A DNA stretch of 64,000 bases, from positions 41,781,115-41,845,114 of the forward strand of contig NC_045138.2 of assembly GCF_008831285.2 (NCBI RefSeq), written 5' to 3'. The notes beneath the pieces are model-generated. The model ran no database searches and was not told the origin of the DNA. It saw only the letters and a program-made list of their open reading frames with translations. Position 1 is the first letter of the stretch; each line of letters opens with the position of its first letter. Shown piece after piece: positions 45,635-57,060 of this stretch. Source of the DNA: Nymphaea colorata. Taxonomy: Eukaryota > Streptophyta > Magnoliopsida > Nymphaeales > Nymphaeaceae. Position numbers and translations under genes: made by a program.

Positions 45635-48600
45635 TGGTGGGAACCAAGACCCGGCTAGTGATTTCAAAGCCCGAGAATAGATCCCAAGTCCAAGATCAAC
45701 TCGCGGGAGCCTAAAGTCCAAACTTAAGCAAATTATATTTACAAAACTTTTCCCGCCGAACAGCAACCCCGGCTTAATAGTACCCTGGGTATAAGATACA
45801 AGTATGTTTTCCCTGACCCAAGGCTTCAATCCTATTACAAAACTGAGGGGACTAAGGCTTGTACAAACACAAGCGATACAGATTTAACTCTCACAACTCA
45901 CTCATCATTCATTCACAAACCATTCATACAATCCCTAAGAACGGCCAAACCATGCCCTTTCCCTTTGGTGGTCAAGCTACTCGCAGCCGTGTCCTTGGCA
46001 AGGCGCCTTGGAGGGACTACCGACAGTAGCAAATGGCTAGAGCCTGGCTTAGAAAGCAAATGCACCCAATAACCCCATTCTATAGGATGTTTAAAAGTTA
46101 CCTAGCCGATGAGAGATCGGCTTAAACAGCAATAGGATCTGAGAGAAAACCAGTGGCTCAGCCACTCTCGGATATCATAGCAAGGAGGTGGAGTGGAGGC
46201 TAGACCCACCTGGTCTAGGACGCCTGGTCTTCTAGTAAGAACCGCCGAGAGTGATAGAGAATCACGACAATAGAAATGGATGGTGTACGGCTGCTGCAGG
46301 CCTCGGTCGGCCAAGAGAGACAGCAAAGTGACGGAGGAGCGCCTGGATGGAGGCAGGGGCTCAGCCCACTTGGCCGAGGTCACCTTGGCGCCTAGGAAGA
46401 TGTTCAGAAGATGGTTGCAGCGAGGGAGGCTGCAAAATGTCTTACTTGCTGTAGTAGAGATGCTAATTTGATCACGTGCAATCCTTGGAGATGGATCCTA
46501 ACTAGTGAACTCCAAGGGGTCCGCCGAGCTCGGAACAAGGAGATGAGCTCGGTATGGGTTTAGGAAGGCTTAGTCTAGGTGATATGGGTCAGCTGAGCTC
46601 AGTATGATGTGTGAGCTCGGGTGGACTAGGTTCAGGTGAGTGAAGGAGGTACGGTAGCAGGTGGACTTAGTCTAGACGAGTGGTGAGGTTATTGCGAGTG
46701 GATCGGTTATGGTTTAGAGATAGGCTAAGGGGCATGCGTGGGGTGATGGAGAGTTAAGCCTACGTGAGGTGGGTAATAATGAGTAGGAATTGTTCTAAGG
46801 AAGGTTAAGCCAAGAGTCATGCGAGTGAAGGGGTTCCTAATGATGAAGGGGGGTTACTAATGACGAGGTAGAGGGTGATGAAGTGAGGTTAATTCTGGAG
46901 TTACAAGGTTTGGGTCAGTTACGAGGGATGAAGAGGCTAAGGAGTGGTGAAGGGCCTCCTAGCTACGAGAGTGTAACTTACCTCTTTAATTCTCAATGAT
47001 GGCACATGGGAATGCGCAATGAAGTGAAGCAGTGCTGGCTCATACGTTGGAGACAAATGGCTAAGAAGAGCAGGATTGAAGCCTCGTGGTGTGAATGCTT
47101 GTGATTAAGTGCGTGAAAGAAGTGTAACTCCCAACTTAAAGATGAGAAGTTGAGAGGGAGGCTGCGGAGTGTAACGCTCACAGCTCGCGTCTCCTTTGCG
47201 CTAGGTGGGTGGATGACGAAGCTGCCCTCGGTTAGTAATTCTAACTTTGATATTGAATAAATCGTACCATGGGCAAACTAGGAAGAAGCAAAAAAAATAT
47301 GGAACTCCATCGGGTTACGCCGGGAACGAATCAGCGACCCGATTTTCCGGCATGTCGACAGATTTCCAATCGAAGACTCGTTCTCAGTCGTGGATGAATG
47401 GAATCGCCTGAAAATTGACTGGGAGCTTGCTAAAATCTGGGCGATGCTAAAGGAATCAACGAGAGAGTGAAAACTGCCTTGAATTTGCTTAGAATTGGTC
47501 CGGAACTTGAGCCCAATTTGCTGATTGTTTCTGCTCAATCGAATGTGAAATTGTACTCAGACTTGAGGTTGGTGAGCAGTGGTTTATTCTCCTTTGTTGA
47601 GCGCATAGTCAGAAATGGAATTTGAGTTGATTGACGCTCGTTCGAAGGAGCCCTTACGCTGGTCCCCTGTGGAGCTTGTCAGCAACAACCGGCCGTCTAC
47701 CGGTGAAGTTCCCAAACTCGCACAAGCTTCTCACCGCAAGAACACCAATCAAGCCGATCCTCAATCAGCCAAACTGACCGTCTATCCTCTGGTTTTGGGC
47801 AGAGAAGAGGGGTGACTTGGTTGATTTCGGATGGACTTCTGATTTCTGCTAGAGGATGAAGAACCAAGAAGAACAACGATTCGTACCAAACCTCTTGCAG
47901 CCGGATGTCTCTACTCTAGTACTAGTCGGTCAAAACCACAGACCGATCTTCCCCAAGTCTTCCTGTGATACTTCTCTAGCCTCTAACTTCTTCCGGGGAT
48001 GAAGACGTTGCACCGTGAGAAGATGGCGACTAGGTCGGGGGAATTATGCGTAGGATGAAGAAACTCTAAGAGGAATTCCGGTAGCCTCGAGGAATGTCTC
48101 CAAGCTTGTTTTGCTTCAACCAGAGCCACGGCTTGGAGCCTTTGGATTCCGATCACCGGTGGTAAGACGATGAAGGGAAGAGAGAGGCAAGAGCCAATTC
48201 ACACGAAAAACTCAACTTCTAATTCTTGATTGCATAATGAAAAATGACTTACAAAAGAGTTTAAGTACTTGAAATAAAACTGGTTCTTAACATGTGAACC
48301 GAGACACTTGCTGAAATGAAATGACTCAACTATAAAGCAAAAGCATAAAAGGAGACCGAGACGAGACGTCTCAAATGTTTAGTGAGTTTGGCCTCTCCCT
48401 CACGGGTTCAGCCATATAACTTGCCTAAGTTCGGCCTTAGGCTTGCCACGCGTGGACTGGGTCAGGACTAGACTCAGGGTTCGAACTCACTATAACCGGA
48501 TCTAGGTCTAGTTCCCGTGCCTGTTCCGCCTTGAAGTCTTCAACCCGCTGCCCGCGCTCTGCTGATGATGGTCCGCCCACACCGCCCGCTGCATCAACTT

Positions 48601-48731
48601 CAAGTTCTATGTTAGCCTCCCTTAGCTGATCTATGCTTTTCAACATGCTGGCCGATGGCGCTTGACTCTCTTGGCCTTGCTTGGCAGTGCTGGCCCTGGT
48701 TCTTGGCCTCCTAGTGGGAAGGTCTGCATCA
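45635..48731 (-). repeat. 3' LTR of the chromovirus (3.10 kb)
   Basis: Nearly collinear with 54032-57055. It starts TGGTGGGAACC and ends GGTCTGCATCA on the plus strand. Inside are several 'gagctcgg' phrases (46520-46620) and conserved short open frames (46102-46383 minus, 46280-46471 plus) present in both LTRs but lacking any known domain. Relative to the other LTR it keeps a 57-bp segment (48306-48362) bounded by the direct repeat ACCGAGAC. Confidence 0.92.
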
Positions 48732-48752
48732 GATCCTCCCTCCTAACCTCAA
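48732..48752 (-). promoter_or_regulatory. Polypurine tract of the chromovirus
   Basis: On the minus strand a purine-rich 'GGTTAGGAGGGAGGATC' abuts the 3' LTR, the expected plus-strand priming site. Confidence 0.75.
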
Positions 48753-49249
48753 GCTTGCTCCCAAGCTCGTGCAGTGGGAAAACGATTAACTATCTGCTCA
48801 AATTCTTCCCACGAAGTGCCGTTGTCTGGTCCTTCCCATTGAACCATAACTTCATGACACAGTCTACCATTCCGATGAACATGTCTATGTTTAAGAATTC
48901 GGTATGGTATTGGTTGTTGTTGGCTCGAAATTTGTTCAATCTGCCTTGGCACTTCCCCAACATGCGGTTTCAGCCGAGAAACATGAAAGACTGGATGGAC
49001 TGAGGCCGTTTGTGGGAGGCCTAATCTGTAAGCTGCTTTCCCAATCTTTTGTAGCACTGGGAATGGCCCAAAAAAACTTGGTAAAAGCTTAGAGTAAGGC
49101 TGCCCTAAGAGAGACTTTTGCCTCATTGGCAATCTTTTAAGCCATACGTAGTCTCCTACCATAAATTCACGATCCTTCCTGCCCTTGTCATATGTCTGTT
49201 TCATTCGATTTTGGGCTTTGATGATATTCTTCTTTAGTGATGCTAGCAC
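48749..49249 (-). pseudogene. Integrase C-terminus and chromodomain
   Basis: The 166-residue frame begins 'MLASLKKNIIKAQNRMKQTY'. It has the integrase C-terminal GPY/F module, 'VGDYVWLK' then 'FFGPFPVLQKIGKAAYRLGL' and 'VHPVFHVSRLKPHVGE'. It ends in a chromodomain, 'HRNGRLCHEVMVQWEGPDNG' then 'TSWEEFEQIVNRFP'. The chromodomain steers integration toward histone-marked chromatin. The frame is open here but separated from the integrase core by stops upstream (49250-49490). Confidence 0.9.
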
Positions 49250-49399
49250 CTCTTCCCTTGTGCGTAGCTCACAATCAACCTTATCTTCCTTTGACGTGCC
49301 TTCTTCATATTTTGGAATTGTTGGGAGAGGAATTTCATAGAGAGCTTCGTATGGAGTGGTCTAAGTAGACAAGTGCCAACTCGTATTGTAGGACCATTC

Positions 49400-50263
49400 A
49401 GCCCATGAGAGATACTTTACCCAAGAGTTGGGTCTTTCTCCTGCAACGCAACAGAGATATGTTTCTAAAGAACGGTTGACCACTTCACTTTACCCATCGG
49501 TCTGAGGATGGTGGGCAGTACTGAATTGGATTGTTGTTCCCATCTGCTTCATATATTCTCTCCAAAATTCACTCATGAAGATTGAATCTCTATCGCAGAC
49601 TATTGTCTGAGGCATGCCATGTAGTTTCCCTACGTGATCTTGGTACTTAGCAGCCACCATCTGTCCATGATATTTCTTAGGCAAGTGAACGAAGTGGCTA
49701 TACTTTGTTAACCTGTCGATCACCACGAGTATGGCTTCCTTGTTTTCTGTTCGTGGAAGGGCATCTATGAAATTCATGGTGACATCGGTCCATGGCTTTT
49801 TCGGCACTGGTAAGGGATTTAGATGGCCCGGAGGCTTAATTCCCTCATACTTTTCACGTTGGCAAATTTGACACTATTTAACATAATTCCTCATGTCTGC
49901 CTTCATTCCGGTCCACCAAAATTGAGCCTTCACTCGGTGGAGTGTTTTGACTACTCCTTCATGGCCGGCTGATGGAGTGGAATGAAAATGTTGTTGTAAT
50001 TCTTGCTTTAGGGCCGATTTAGGTGGAACCACCGTGCGGTTCTTTCTCATAAGTAATCTGCCCTTGATGGTATAGTGGGGAATGGTCCCTGGTTTTTGAG
50101 TGATGGAGGCTTTGATGAGCCTCAACCCTTCGTCCTTTAGTTGCTCACTAGCTATTTGGTCCCATAAATTGGTCCCTATGATTGAAAGCGTCAAGAATTG
50201 TTCACCCAACTTTGATAGTGCATCTGCCACAGTATTATCTGGCAATTTCAAAATCGTATCCAA
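49400..50263 (-). pseudogene. Chromovirus integrase (zinc-binding and core domains)
   Basis: The zinc-binding region has 'HSTPSAGHEGVVKTLHRVKA' (about 49970-49910). The catalytic core has 'PWTDVTMNFIDALPR' (first Asp, about 49795-49750) and 'LHGMPQTIVCDRDSIFMSEF' (second Asp, about 49620-49565). After 'HHPQTDG' and a stop near 49488, 'SEVVNRSLETYL' carries the third acidic residue (about 49480). All three catalytic residues are present, but the in-frame stop and the stop at about 49870 split the protein. Confidence 0.88.
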
Positions 50264-50785
50264 GGAGTTTGGCCAACCACCTTTGTTGTGTTGGTGTTGA
50301 AACTCGTTGTTTGAGTATGTATTTAAGGCTATTCTGATCTGTCTTCACGATGAATCTTCGGCCTATGAGGTAAGGCCTCCATTTCTCAACTGACAACACT
50401 ATGGCAAGAAGTTCTTTCTTGTATGTCGATAACGGTTTGGCTCGATTGGTGAGAGCCTTTGACATATATGCTATAGGGTGATTTTCTTAGCTGAGGACAG
50501 CTCCTATGCCAATGTCACAAGCATCTGTTTCAATAGTGAAAGGCTTGCTAAAATCGAGCAAGGTGAGAACAGGTGCTGTCATGAGTGGCGATTTCAATTT
50601 CTGAAATGCTTCTCTTGCTTTGTCTGACCAAGCGAATGCTCCTTTCTTAGTCATTTGGGTTAATGGGGCAGTTATGAGCGCATAGCCTTGAATGAATCTT
50701 CTATAATAGCCGGTTAACCCAAGAAATCGACGGAGGCTTTTCAAGTCTTTAGGCAAAGGCCAGTTGTTCATTGCCTCTAATTTTT
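50235..50785 (-). pseudogene. Chromovirus reverse transcriptase end and RNase H
   Basis: 'LRRFLGLTGYYRRFIQGYAL' (about 50735-50680) is the reverse transcriptase connection. 'TIETDACDIGIGAVLS' (about 50535-50490) and 'STYKKELLAIVLSVEKWRPY' (about 50430-50370) belong to the RNase H, with 'VKTDQNSLKYI' after. A stop at about 50487 breaks the frame between them. Catalytic Asp and Glu residues are visible. Confidence 0.88.
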
Positions 50786-51300
50786 CAGGGTTTTGCTTTT
50801 ACCCCTTCTTTGGATACTATGTGCCCAAGATATCCGATTGAGGGTTGGCCAAAGCTGCATTTTGACCTCTTAGCATAAAGACGATGTTCCCTCAAAATTT
50901 GTAAGGCCATGGCCAAGTGGGCAGCATGTTGCTCTACTGACTGGCTATATACGAGAATGTCATCAAAGAATACCAAGATAAAGTTTCTAAGATACCTCCT
51001 GAAAACATCATTCATGTACCTCTGGAATGTGGCGGGTTCATTGGTTAAGCCAAAAGGCATCACCAAGAACTCATAGTGTCCATCATGAGTTCTAAAAGAT
51101 GTTTTTGGAATGTCTTCATCGTGCATTCTAATCTGGTGGTAGCCTGCCCGTAGGTCTATTTTGGAAAACACAGAGGCACCGGTTAACTCATCTAGAAGTT
51201 CGTCGATTACCGGTATTGGATGTCGGTCCTTCACGGTTGCCTCATTTAGTGCTCTATAGTCCACGCAGAAGTGTCATATGTTATCTTTCTTTTAACTAAT
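50785..51300 (-). pseudogene. Chromovirus reverse transcriptase palm
   Basis: The frame 51264-50785 has '[20 protein letters not shown]', '[12 protein letters not shown]', '[12 protein letters not shown]' and the catalytic 'FFDDILVYS' (about 50975-50945), then '[16 protein letters not shown]'. It is frameshifted from the protease linker near 51290 and from the following segment near 50785. Confidence 0.92.
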
Positions 51301-52080
51301 AAGACTGGTGAGGAGAAAGGACTGCAGCTAGGGCGTATGATACCACCCTCTATCATTTCCTTAACCAATTTTTCAATTTCTGCTTTTTGGTGATGACCAT
51401 AACGATAAGGTCGAACGTTGACAGGTTCGGCACCCTGATTCATGATGATTCTATGGTCATAAGCTCGACGTGGAGGAAGTCCCTTCGGTTCCTCAAAGAG
51501 ATCTGAAAACTGTTCAAGCACGTGTTGAACCTCGGCTGGTATATTTTCTTCTTGCTCATCTTTGGCTAGTATGTCCATGGCCATAGTAACAACCCAAAAC
51601 GTTGGTTGTTGGGCGACTAGTGCTTTAAGTGCTGCCTTTGGTTCAACGTTGGTATTTACTGCCTTTAGGGTGATGTTTTGGTCACCTCCCTCCTTGGCAA
51701 AAGACATACTCATGTCTTTGAAATTCCAAGAGATGTTTCCTAGAGTCTCTAGCCATTGTACCCCCAATACCACATCGACACCACCGATGGGGAGTACTAA
51801 AAGATCGACCGTGAATGGTACCTTTTGCATGCATAGTGGGACGCCTTTGCATTTTTGTGTACATACGAGTTTGGACCCATCTCCTACCATGACTGAGATT
51901 GGCTATTGTTCTTCTAGTGGGCACCCAACTGCTTGAGCTGCCTCTTCACTAACAAAATTGTGTGTAGCACCCGAGTCTAGGAGTACTACTACTTTATGCT
52001 TTCCAATCTTACCAACAACTCTCATGGCATTCGGTCTTTTTGGGTCTGTCAAGGCATGACATGTCCCTTCAATAGTCTCA
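51246..52080 (-). pseudogene. Chromovirus aspartic protease and linker
   Basis: The active site '[20 protein letters not shown]' is at about 52000-51940. A stop falls after 'CPLEEQ' (about 51903). Then '[20 protein letters not shown]' and '[12 protein letters not shown]' complete the retropepsin. The linker to reverse transcriptase, with '[20 protein letters not shown]' and '[10 protein letters not shown]', reaches about 51290. The protease cleaves the polyprotein during particle maturation. Confidence 0.88.
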
Positions 52081-52139
52081 GATGCACTTGTATCAGTCTT
52101 GGCCTCATTCGGACTAGGAGGATTTGTGTCTTGGCTAGA

Positions 52140-53162
52140 CTATTCTTCTTCTTCATCGCTTTCATCAATGACTTCAAAAACTTGAAGATTTTTACACTTG
52201 TGAGTATGACTCCATGGTTCCTTACAATTGAAACATTGATTGTTTTTTATCATTTGTTCCATCTCTTGCCTAGTTATGTAAGTGGTAGGCACTCGATCAC
52301 GGTAGAGGGGTTTTTGTTCTTCTCTTTTGTAGGGCATAGGCTTTCTTGGTGGTAGCCCTTTGTACTTGGTTGGCTCATTGCCCTTATAGGGTTTTCGTAA
52401 GGCATCCTTGCGCCTATTTCTCTCTTCTATTGCTCGAGCCTCGGTGAAACATTCAACCAAATCGGTGTATTTTCTTCGCTGTATGTCTATCTTGAAGAAA
52501 TGTTTGGCATCAATCCCTGTGAAACGTGGGAAGTCAATCTTAACGGTTGGGTTTCTTCTTCTTGGATGAGTTTGGTTGCGTCTGCCTCTAAAGGGTTCTC
52601 TGTCAACAATCACCATATCCTCATCTTCCTCACTTTCATCTTTGCCCTGGTTCTTACTAAAATGCTGGTTTTGGGGCGCTTGTTGCTGGCTGCTAGAGCC
52701 GAACCTAAAATGGAAATCGGGCCCTTGATGTTGTCCCTAGCTTCCTTGGCCTTCGGGTTGCCTGGTGCCATTATGGCCGAAGTGATCGAACTGGTTAAAA
52801 CTATTGGAAAAAGGAGGGACAAATTGGTTGTTCATTGGCACCTTGCCTTTGTCCTGATTCGGGGTGGTGCCTTGTGTGGTTCGGTCAAATTGTTCCATTC
52901 TTTTCATCAACGTGTTTTGGCCAACAATCAAGGAAGTCATCATTTGCTTCATCTGGTCCCATTCATCAAGTTTACTAAGAGACTTCTTGTACTCATGTAG
53001 TTCATGATGCATTTGGTTCATGCTAGACTCAAGGGAATTCACTCGGCCTTGGTGTAAGGTTTCCATATCAAGTAAGTTGGATTCGATTTGTTCTTCTCGG
53101 CTGGAAGTCTCAACTTCTTGCTCGGGAGAATAATGGACAGTGGGTTTGGCCTTCTTCTCCAT
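52140..53162 (-). pseudogene. Chromovirus gag with central core deleted
   Basis: The N-terminal frame (53162-52737) has 'LESSMNQMHHELHEYKKSLS'-type heptads likely to form a coiled coil. A second frame (52616-52140) starts with 'VKIDFPRFTGIDAKHF', which is normally the start of the gag core. It passes directly to 'YTDLVECFTEARAIEERNRR', normally near the end of that core, so well over 100 residues are missing. The zinc knuckle 'CFNCKEPWSHTHKC' (chromovirus form, with the CX2C pair and a final HXC) is at about 52240-52199. Two frame changes occur between 52740 and 52610. It could not build particles on its own. Confidence 0.85.
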
Positions 53163-54017
53163 TGAAATTTCTGCTCTTAGTCCTGTCGCATGGCTGATCC
53201 AACAATCAACAATCTGCTGCTACTGCTAACGACTGAAGAGGAAACCTCTTGTTAGTGGGCTGGTTGCTAGAAGTTCTTCAGAAAACCAGTGCTGCTTGTA
53301 AATTCAATAACTTCACTTCCAGAACTCTAAAAATCGTGAAACTTGGTTGAAAAATACTAGACACGATAGGGAATCCAATGACATGAAGTTCAGTTTCTAA
53401 TTCCTCCCCAATCTAAGTCGATCTGCCTAGAAAGTCACGCCTGGACCTCGTTTGTCAAGCTTGTCGCTCGTTCTTCAGCCGCACAGGAAACTTTCAGCGA
53501 CAGGGGTCCACTCAAAAATTCATAACTTTTCAACCGTAACTCCAAAAAATCTGAAATTTAAACTGAAGATACCTGAAAAGAGGCGCTTCCAACAAGCCTA
53601 ACCTCGACCAATTCCGATTCCAGAGGTGACAGCGCCGGCCACCGGAATACGGCGTAGTTTCTGGTCTCTCAGAAACTGTAATATGCTTGCTGTGAATGTG
53701 TAATTTGGCCTCTGCTGCGCCAATTTAACTCCATTTCTCACGAAATTTGGACAGAATGTCTCTGAAATATTTACGAACAGGTTGGTAGGAAGCCCGCTCA
53801 CAGATCACCAAAACTTTGCCTGATATACTTGTTTGATTGGTCTGGACTGTTCTCACTTTTCTTCAGACAGCTGCTACTCTAACACTACCAGCTATGAAAT
53901 CCGAGTGTAAACTTCCAAAACTCCACTTAAATCTGATATAACCTTCTGCCAAACTGAAAAATCCTCCGCTATACTCTGAAAACCCAACTGAAATATACCA
54001 CTGGCTGCCGCAAGTGT
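53163..54017 (-). other. Untranslated leader of the chromovirus
   Basis: About 850 bp between the primer binding site and gag; no coding was recognised. The open frame 53598-53801 shows no domain. It probably holds packaging signals, which cannot be identified by eye. Confidence 0.6.
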
Positions 54018-54029
54018 GCTCTGATACCA
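54018..54029 (-). promoter_or_regulatory. Primer binding site, initiator tRNA-Met
   Basis: On the minus strand TGGTATCAGAGC begins two bases after the 5' LTR. It is the standard tRNA-iMet complement in plant LTR elements. Confidence 0.93.
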
Positions 54030-54031
54030 AC

Positions 54032-57000
54032 TAGTGGGAACCCAGACCTGGCTAGTGATTTCAAAGCCCGAGAATAGATCCCAAGTCCAGGATCAACTCG
54101 TGGGAGCCTAAAGTCCAAACTTAAGCAAATTGTATTTACAAAACTTTTCCCGCCGGACAGCAACCCTAGCTTAATAGTACCCTGGGTATAAGATACAAGT
54201 ATGTTTTCCCTGACCCAAGGCTTCAATCCTATTACAAAACTGAGGGGATTAAAGCTTGTACAAATGCGAGCGATACAGATTTAACTCTCACAACTCACTC
54301 ATCATTCATTCACAAACCATTCATACAATCCCTAAGAACGGCCAAACCATGCCCTTTCCCTTTGGTGGTCTACCTACTCGCAGCCGTGTCCTTGGCAAGG
54401 TGCCTTGGAGGGACTACCGACAGTAGCAAATGGCTAGAGCCTGGCTTAGAAAGCAAATGCACCCAATAACCCTGTTCTATAGGATGTTTAGAAGTTACCT
54501 AGAAGATGAGAGATCAGCTTAAACAACAATAGGATTCGAGAGAAAACCAGTGACTCAGCCACTCTCAGATATCACAGCAAGGAGGTGGAGTGGAAGCTAG
54601 ACCCACCTGGTCTAGGATGCCTGGTTTTCTAGTAAAAACTACCGAGAGTGATAGAGGATCATGACAACAGAAATGGATGGTGTACGGCTGCTGCAGGCCT
54701 CGGTCGGCCAAGAGAGACAGCAAAGTGACGGAGGAGCGCCTGGATGGAGGCATGGGCTCAGCCCACTTGGCCGAGGTCACCTTGGCGCCTAGGAAGATGT
54801 TCGGGAGATGGTTGCAGCGAGGGAGGCTGCAAAATGACTTACTTGCTGTAGTAGAGATGCTAATTTGATCACGTGCAATCCTTGGAGATGGATCCTAACT
54901 AGTGAACTCCAAGGGGTCCGCCGAGCTCGGAACAAGGAGATGAGCTCGGTATGGGTTTAGGAAGGCTTAGTCTAGGTGATATGGGTCAGCTGAGCTCAGT
55001 ATGATGTGTGAGCTCGGGTGGACTAGGTTCAGGTGAGTGACAGAGGTACGGTAGCAGGTGGACTTAGTCTAGACGAGTGGTGAGGTTATTGCAAGTGGAT
55101 CGGTTATGGTTTAGAGATAGGCTAAGGGGCATGCGTGGGGTGATGGAGAGTTAAGCCTACATGAGGTGGGTAATAATGAGTAGGAATTGTTCTAAGGAAG
55201 GTTAAGCCAAGAGTCATGCGAGTGAAGGGGTTCCTAATGATGAAGGGGGGTTACTAATGACGAGGTAGAGGGTGATGAAGAGGTTAATTCTGGAGTTACA
55301 GGGTTTGGGTCAGTTACGAGGGATGAAGAGGCTAAGGAGTGGCCAAGGGCCTCCTAGCTACTAGAGTGGAACTTACCTCTTTAATTCTCAATGATGGCAC
55401 ATGGGAATGCGCAATGAAGTGAGGGCAGTGCTGGCTCATACGTTGGAGACAAATGGCTAAGAAGAGCTGGATTGAAGCCTCGTGGTGTGAATGCTTGTGA
55501 TTAAGTGCGTGAAAGAAGTGTAACTCCCAACTTAAAGACGAGAAGCTGAGAGGGAGGCTACGGAGTGTAACGCTCGCAGCTCGCGTCTCCTTTTCGCTAG
55601 GTGGGTGGATGACGAAGCTGCCCCCTCGATTAGTAATTCTGACTTTGATATTGAATAAATCGTACCATGGGCAAACTAGGAAGAAGCAAAAAAAATATGG
55701 AACTCCGTCGGGTTATGCTGGGAACGAAGCAGCGACCCGATTTTCCGGCGTGTGGACAGATTTCCGATCGGAGACTCGTTCTCAGCTGTGGATGAATGGA
55801 ATCGCCAAAAAATTGGCTGGGAGCTTGCTAAGATTTTGGCGATGTTAAAGGAATCAACGAGAGAGTGAAAACTGCCTTGAATTTGCTTAGAATTGGTCCG
55901 GAACTTGCACCCAATTTGCTGATTGTTTCTGCTCAACCGAATGTGAAATTTTACTCAGACTTGAGGTTGGTGAGCAGTGGTTTATTCTCCTTTGTTGAGC
56001 ACACGGTCAGAAATGGAATTTGAGTTTATTGGCACTCGTTCGAAGGAGCCCTTACGCTGGTCCCCCGTGGAGCTTGTGAGCAACAATCGGCCGTCTACCG
56101 GTGAAGTTCCCAAACTCGTACAGGCTTCTCACCACAAGAACACCAATCAAGCCGAATCAGCCAAACTCACCGTCTATCCTCTGGTTTTGGGCAGAGAAGA
56201 GGGGCGACTTGGTTGATTTCGGATAAACTTCTGATTTCTGCTAGAGGATGAAGAACCAAGGAGAACAACGATTCTTACCAAACCTCTTGCAGCCGGATGT
56301 CTCTACTCGAGTACTAGTCGGTCAGAACCACGGACCGATCTTCCCCAAGTCTTCCCGTGATACTTCTCCAGCCTCTAACTTCTTCCGGGGATGAAGACAT
56401 TGCACCGTGAGAAGATGGCGACTAGGTCGGGGAATTATGCGTAGGATGAAGAAACTCCAAGAGGAATTCCGGTAGCCTCGAGGAATGTCTCCAAGCTTGT
56501 TTTACTTCAACTAGAGCCACGGGTTGGAGCCTTTGCATTCCGATCACCGGCGGTAAGACGATGAAGGGAAGAGAGAGGCAAGAGCCAATTCACATGAAAG
56601 ACTCAACTTCTAATTCTTGATTGCATAATGAAAAAAGACTTACAAAAGAGTTTAAGTTCTTGAAATAAAACCAGTTTTTAACATGTGAACCGAGACGAGA
56701 CGTCTCGAATGTTTAGTGAGTTTGGCCTCTCCCTCACGGGTTCAGCCATATAACTTGCCTAAGTTCGGCCTTAGGCTTGCCACGCGTGGACTGGGTCAGG
56801 ACTAGACTCAGGGTTCGAACTCACTATAACCAGATCTAGGTCTAGTTCCCATGCCTGTTCTGCCTTGAAGTCTTCAACCCGCTGCCCGCGCTCCGCTGAT
56901 GATGCTCCGCCCACACCGCCCGCTGCATCAACTTCAAGTTCTATGTTAGCCTCCCTTAGCTGATCTATGCTTTTCAACATGCTGGCCGATGGCGCTTGAC

Positions 57001-57055
57001 TCTCTTGGCCTTGCTGGCCCTGGTTCTCGGCCTCCTGGTGGGAAGGTCTGCATCA
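54032..57055 (-). repeat. 5' LTR of the chromovirus (3.02 kb)
   Basis: Collinear with 45635-48731. Its internal-side terminal dinucleotide is mutated (TAGTGGG instead of TGGTGGG). It lacks 57 bp bounded by ACCGAGAC repeats (corresponding to 48306-48362), about 10 bp near 57010, and a few bases elsewhere. Confidence 0.92.
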
Positions 57056-57060
57056 TGACC
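57056..57060. repeat. Right target-site duplication (TGACC)
   Basis: TGACC directly follows the LTR end GTCTGCATCA. Its last base is also the first base of the hAT-like terminal inverted repeat. Confidence 0.9.

Larger units (their letters stand above)
45635..57055 (-). mobile_element. Chromovirus (Ty3/gypsy) LTR retrotransposon, complete ends
   Basis: An 11.4-kb element on the minus strand. LTRs lie at 45635-48731 (its 3' LTR) and 54032-57055 (its 5' LTR), with 5-bp target duplications TGACC at 45630-45634 and 57056-57060. The primer binding site is for initiator tRNA-Met, a polypurine tract is present, and gene order is gag, protease, reverse transcriptase, RNase H, integrase, chromodomain. 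The chromodomain identifies the chromovirus branch; I do not resolve the clade (Reina-like or Tekay-like). The LTRs differ by a few percent by eye, so the insertion is moderately old. Frameshifts, stops and loss of the gag core mean it cannot be autonomous. Confidence 0.93.
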
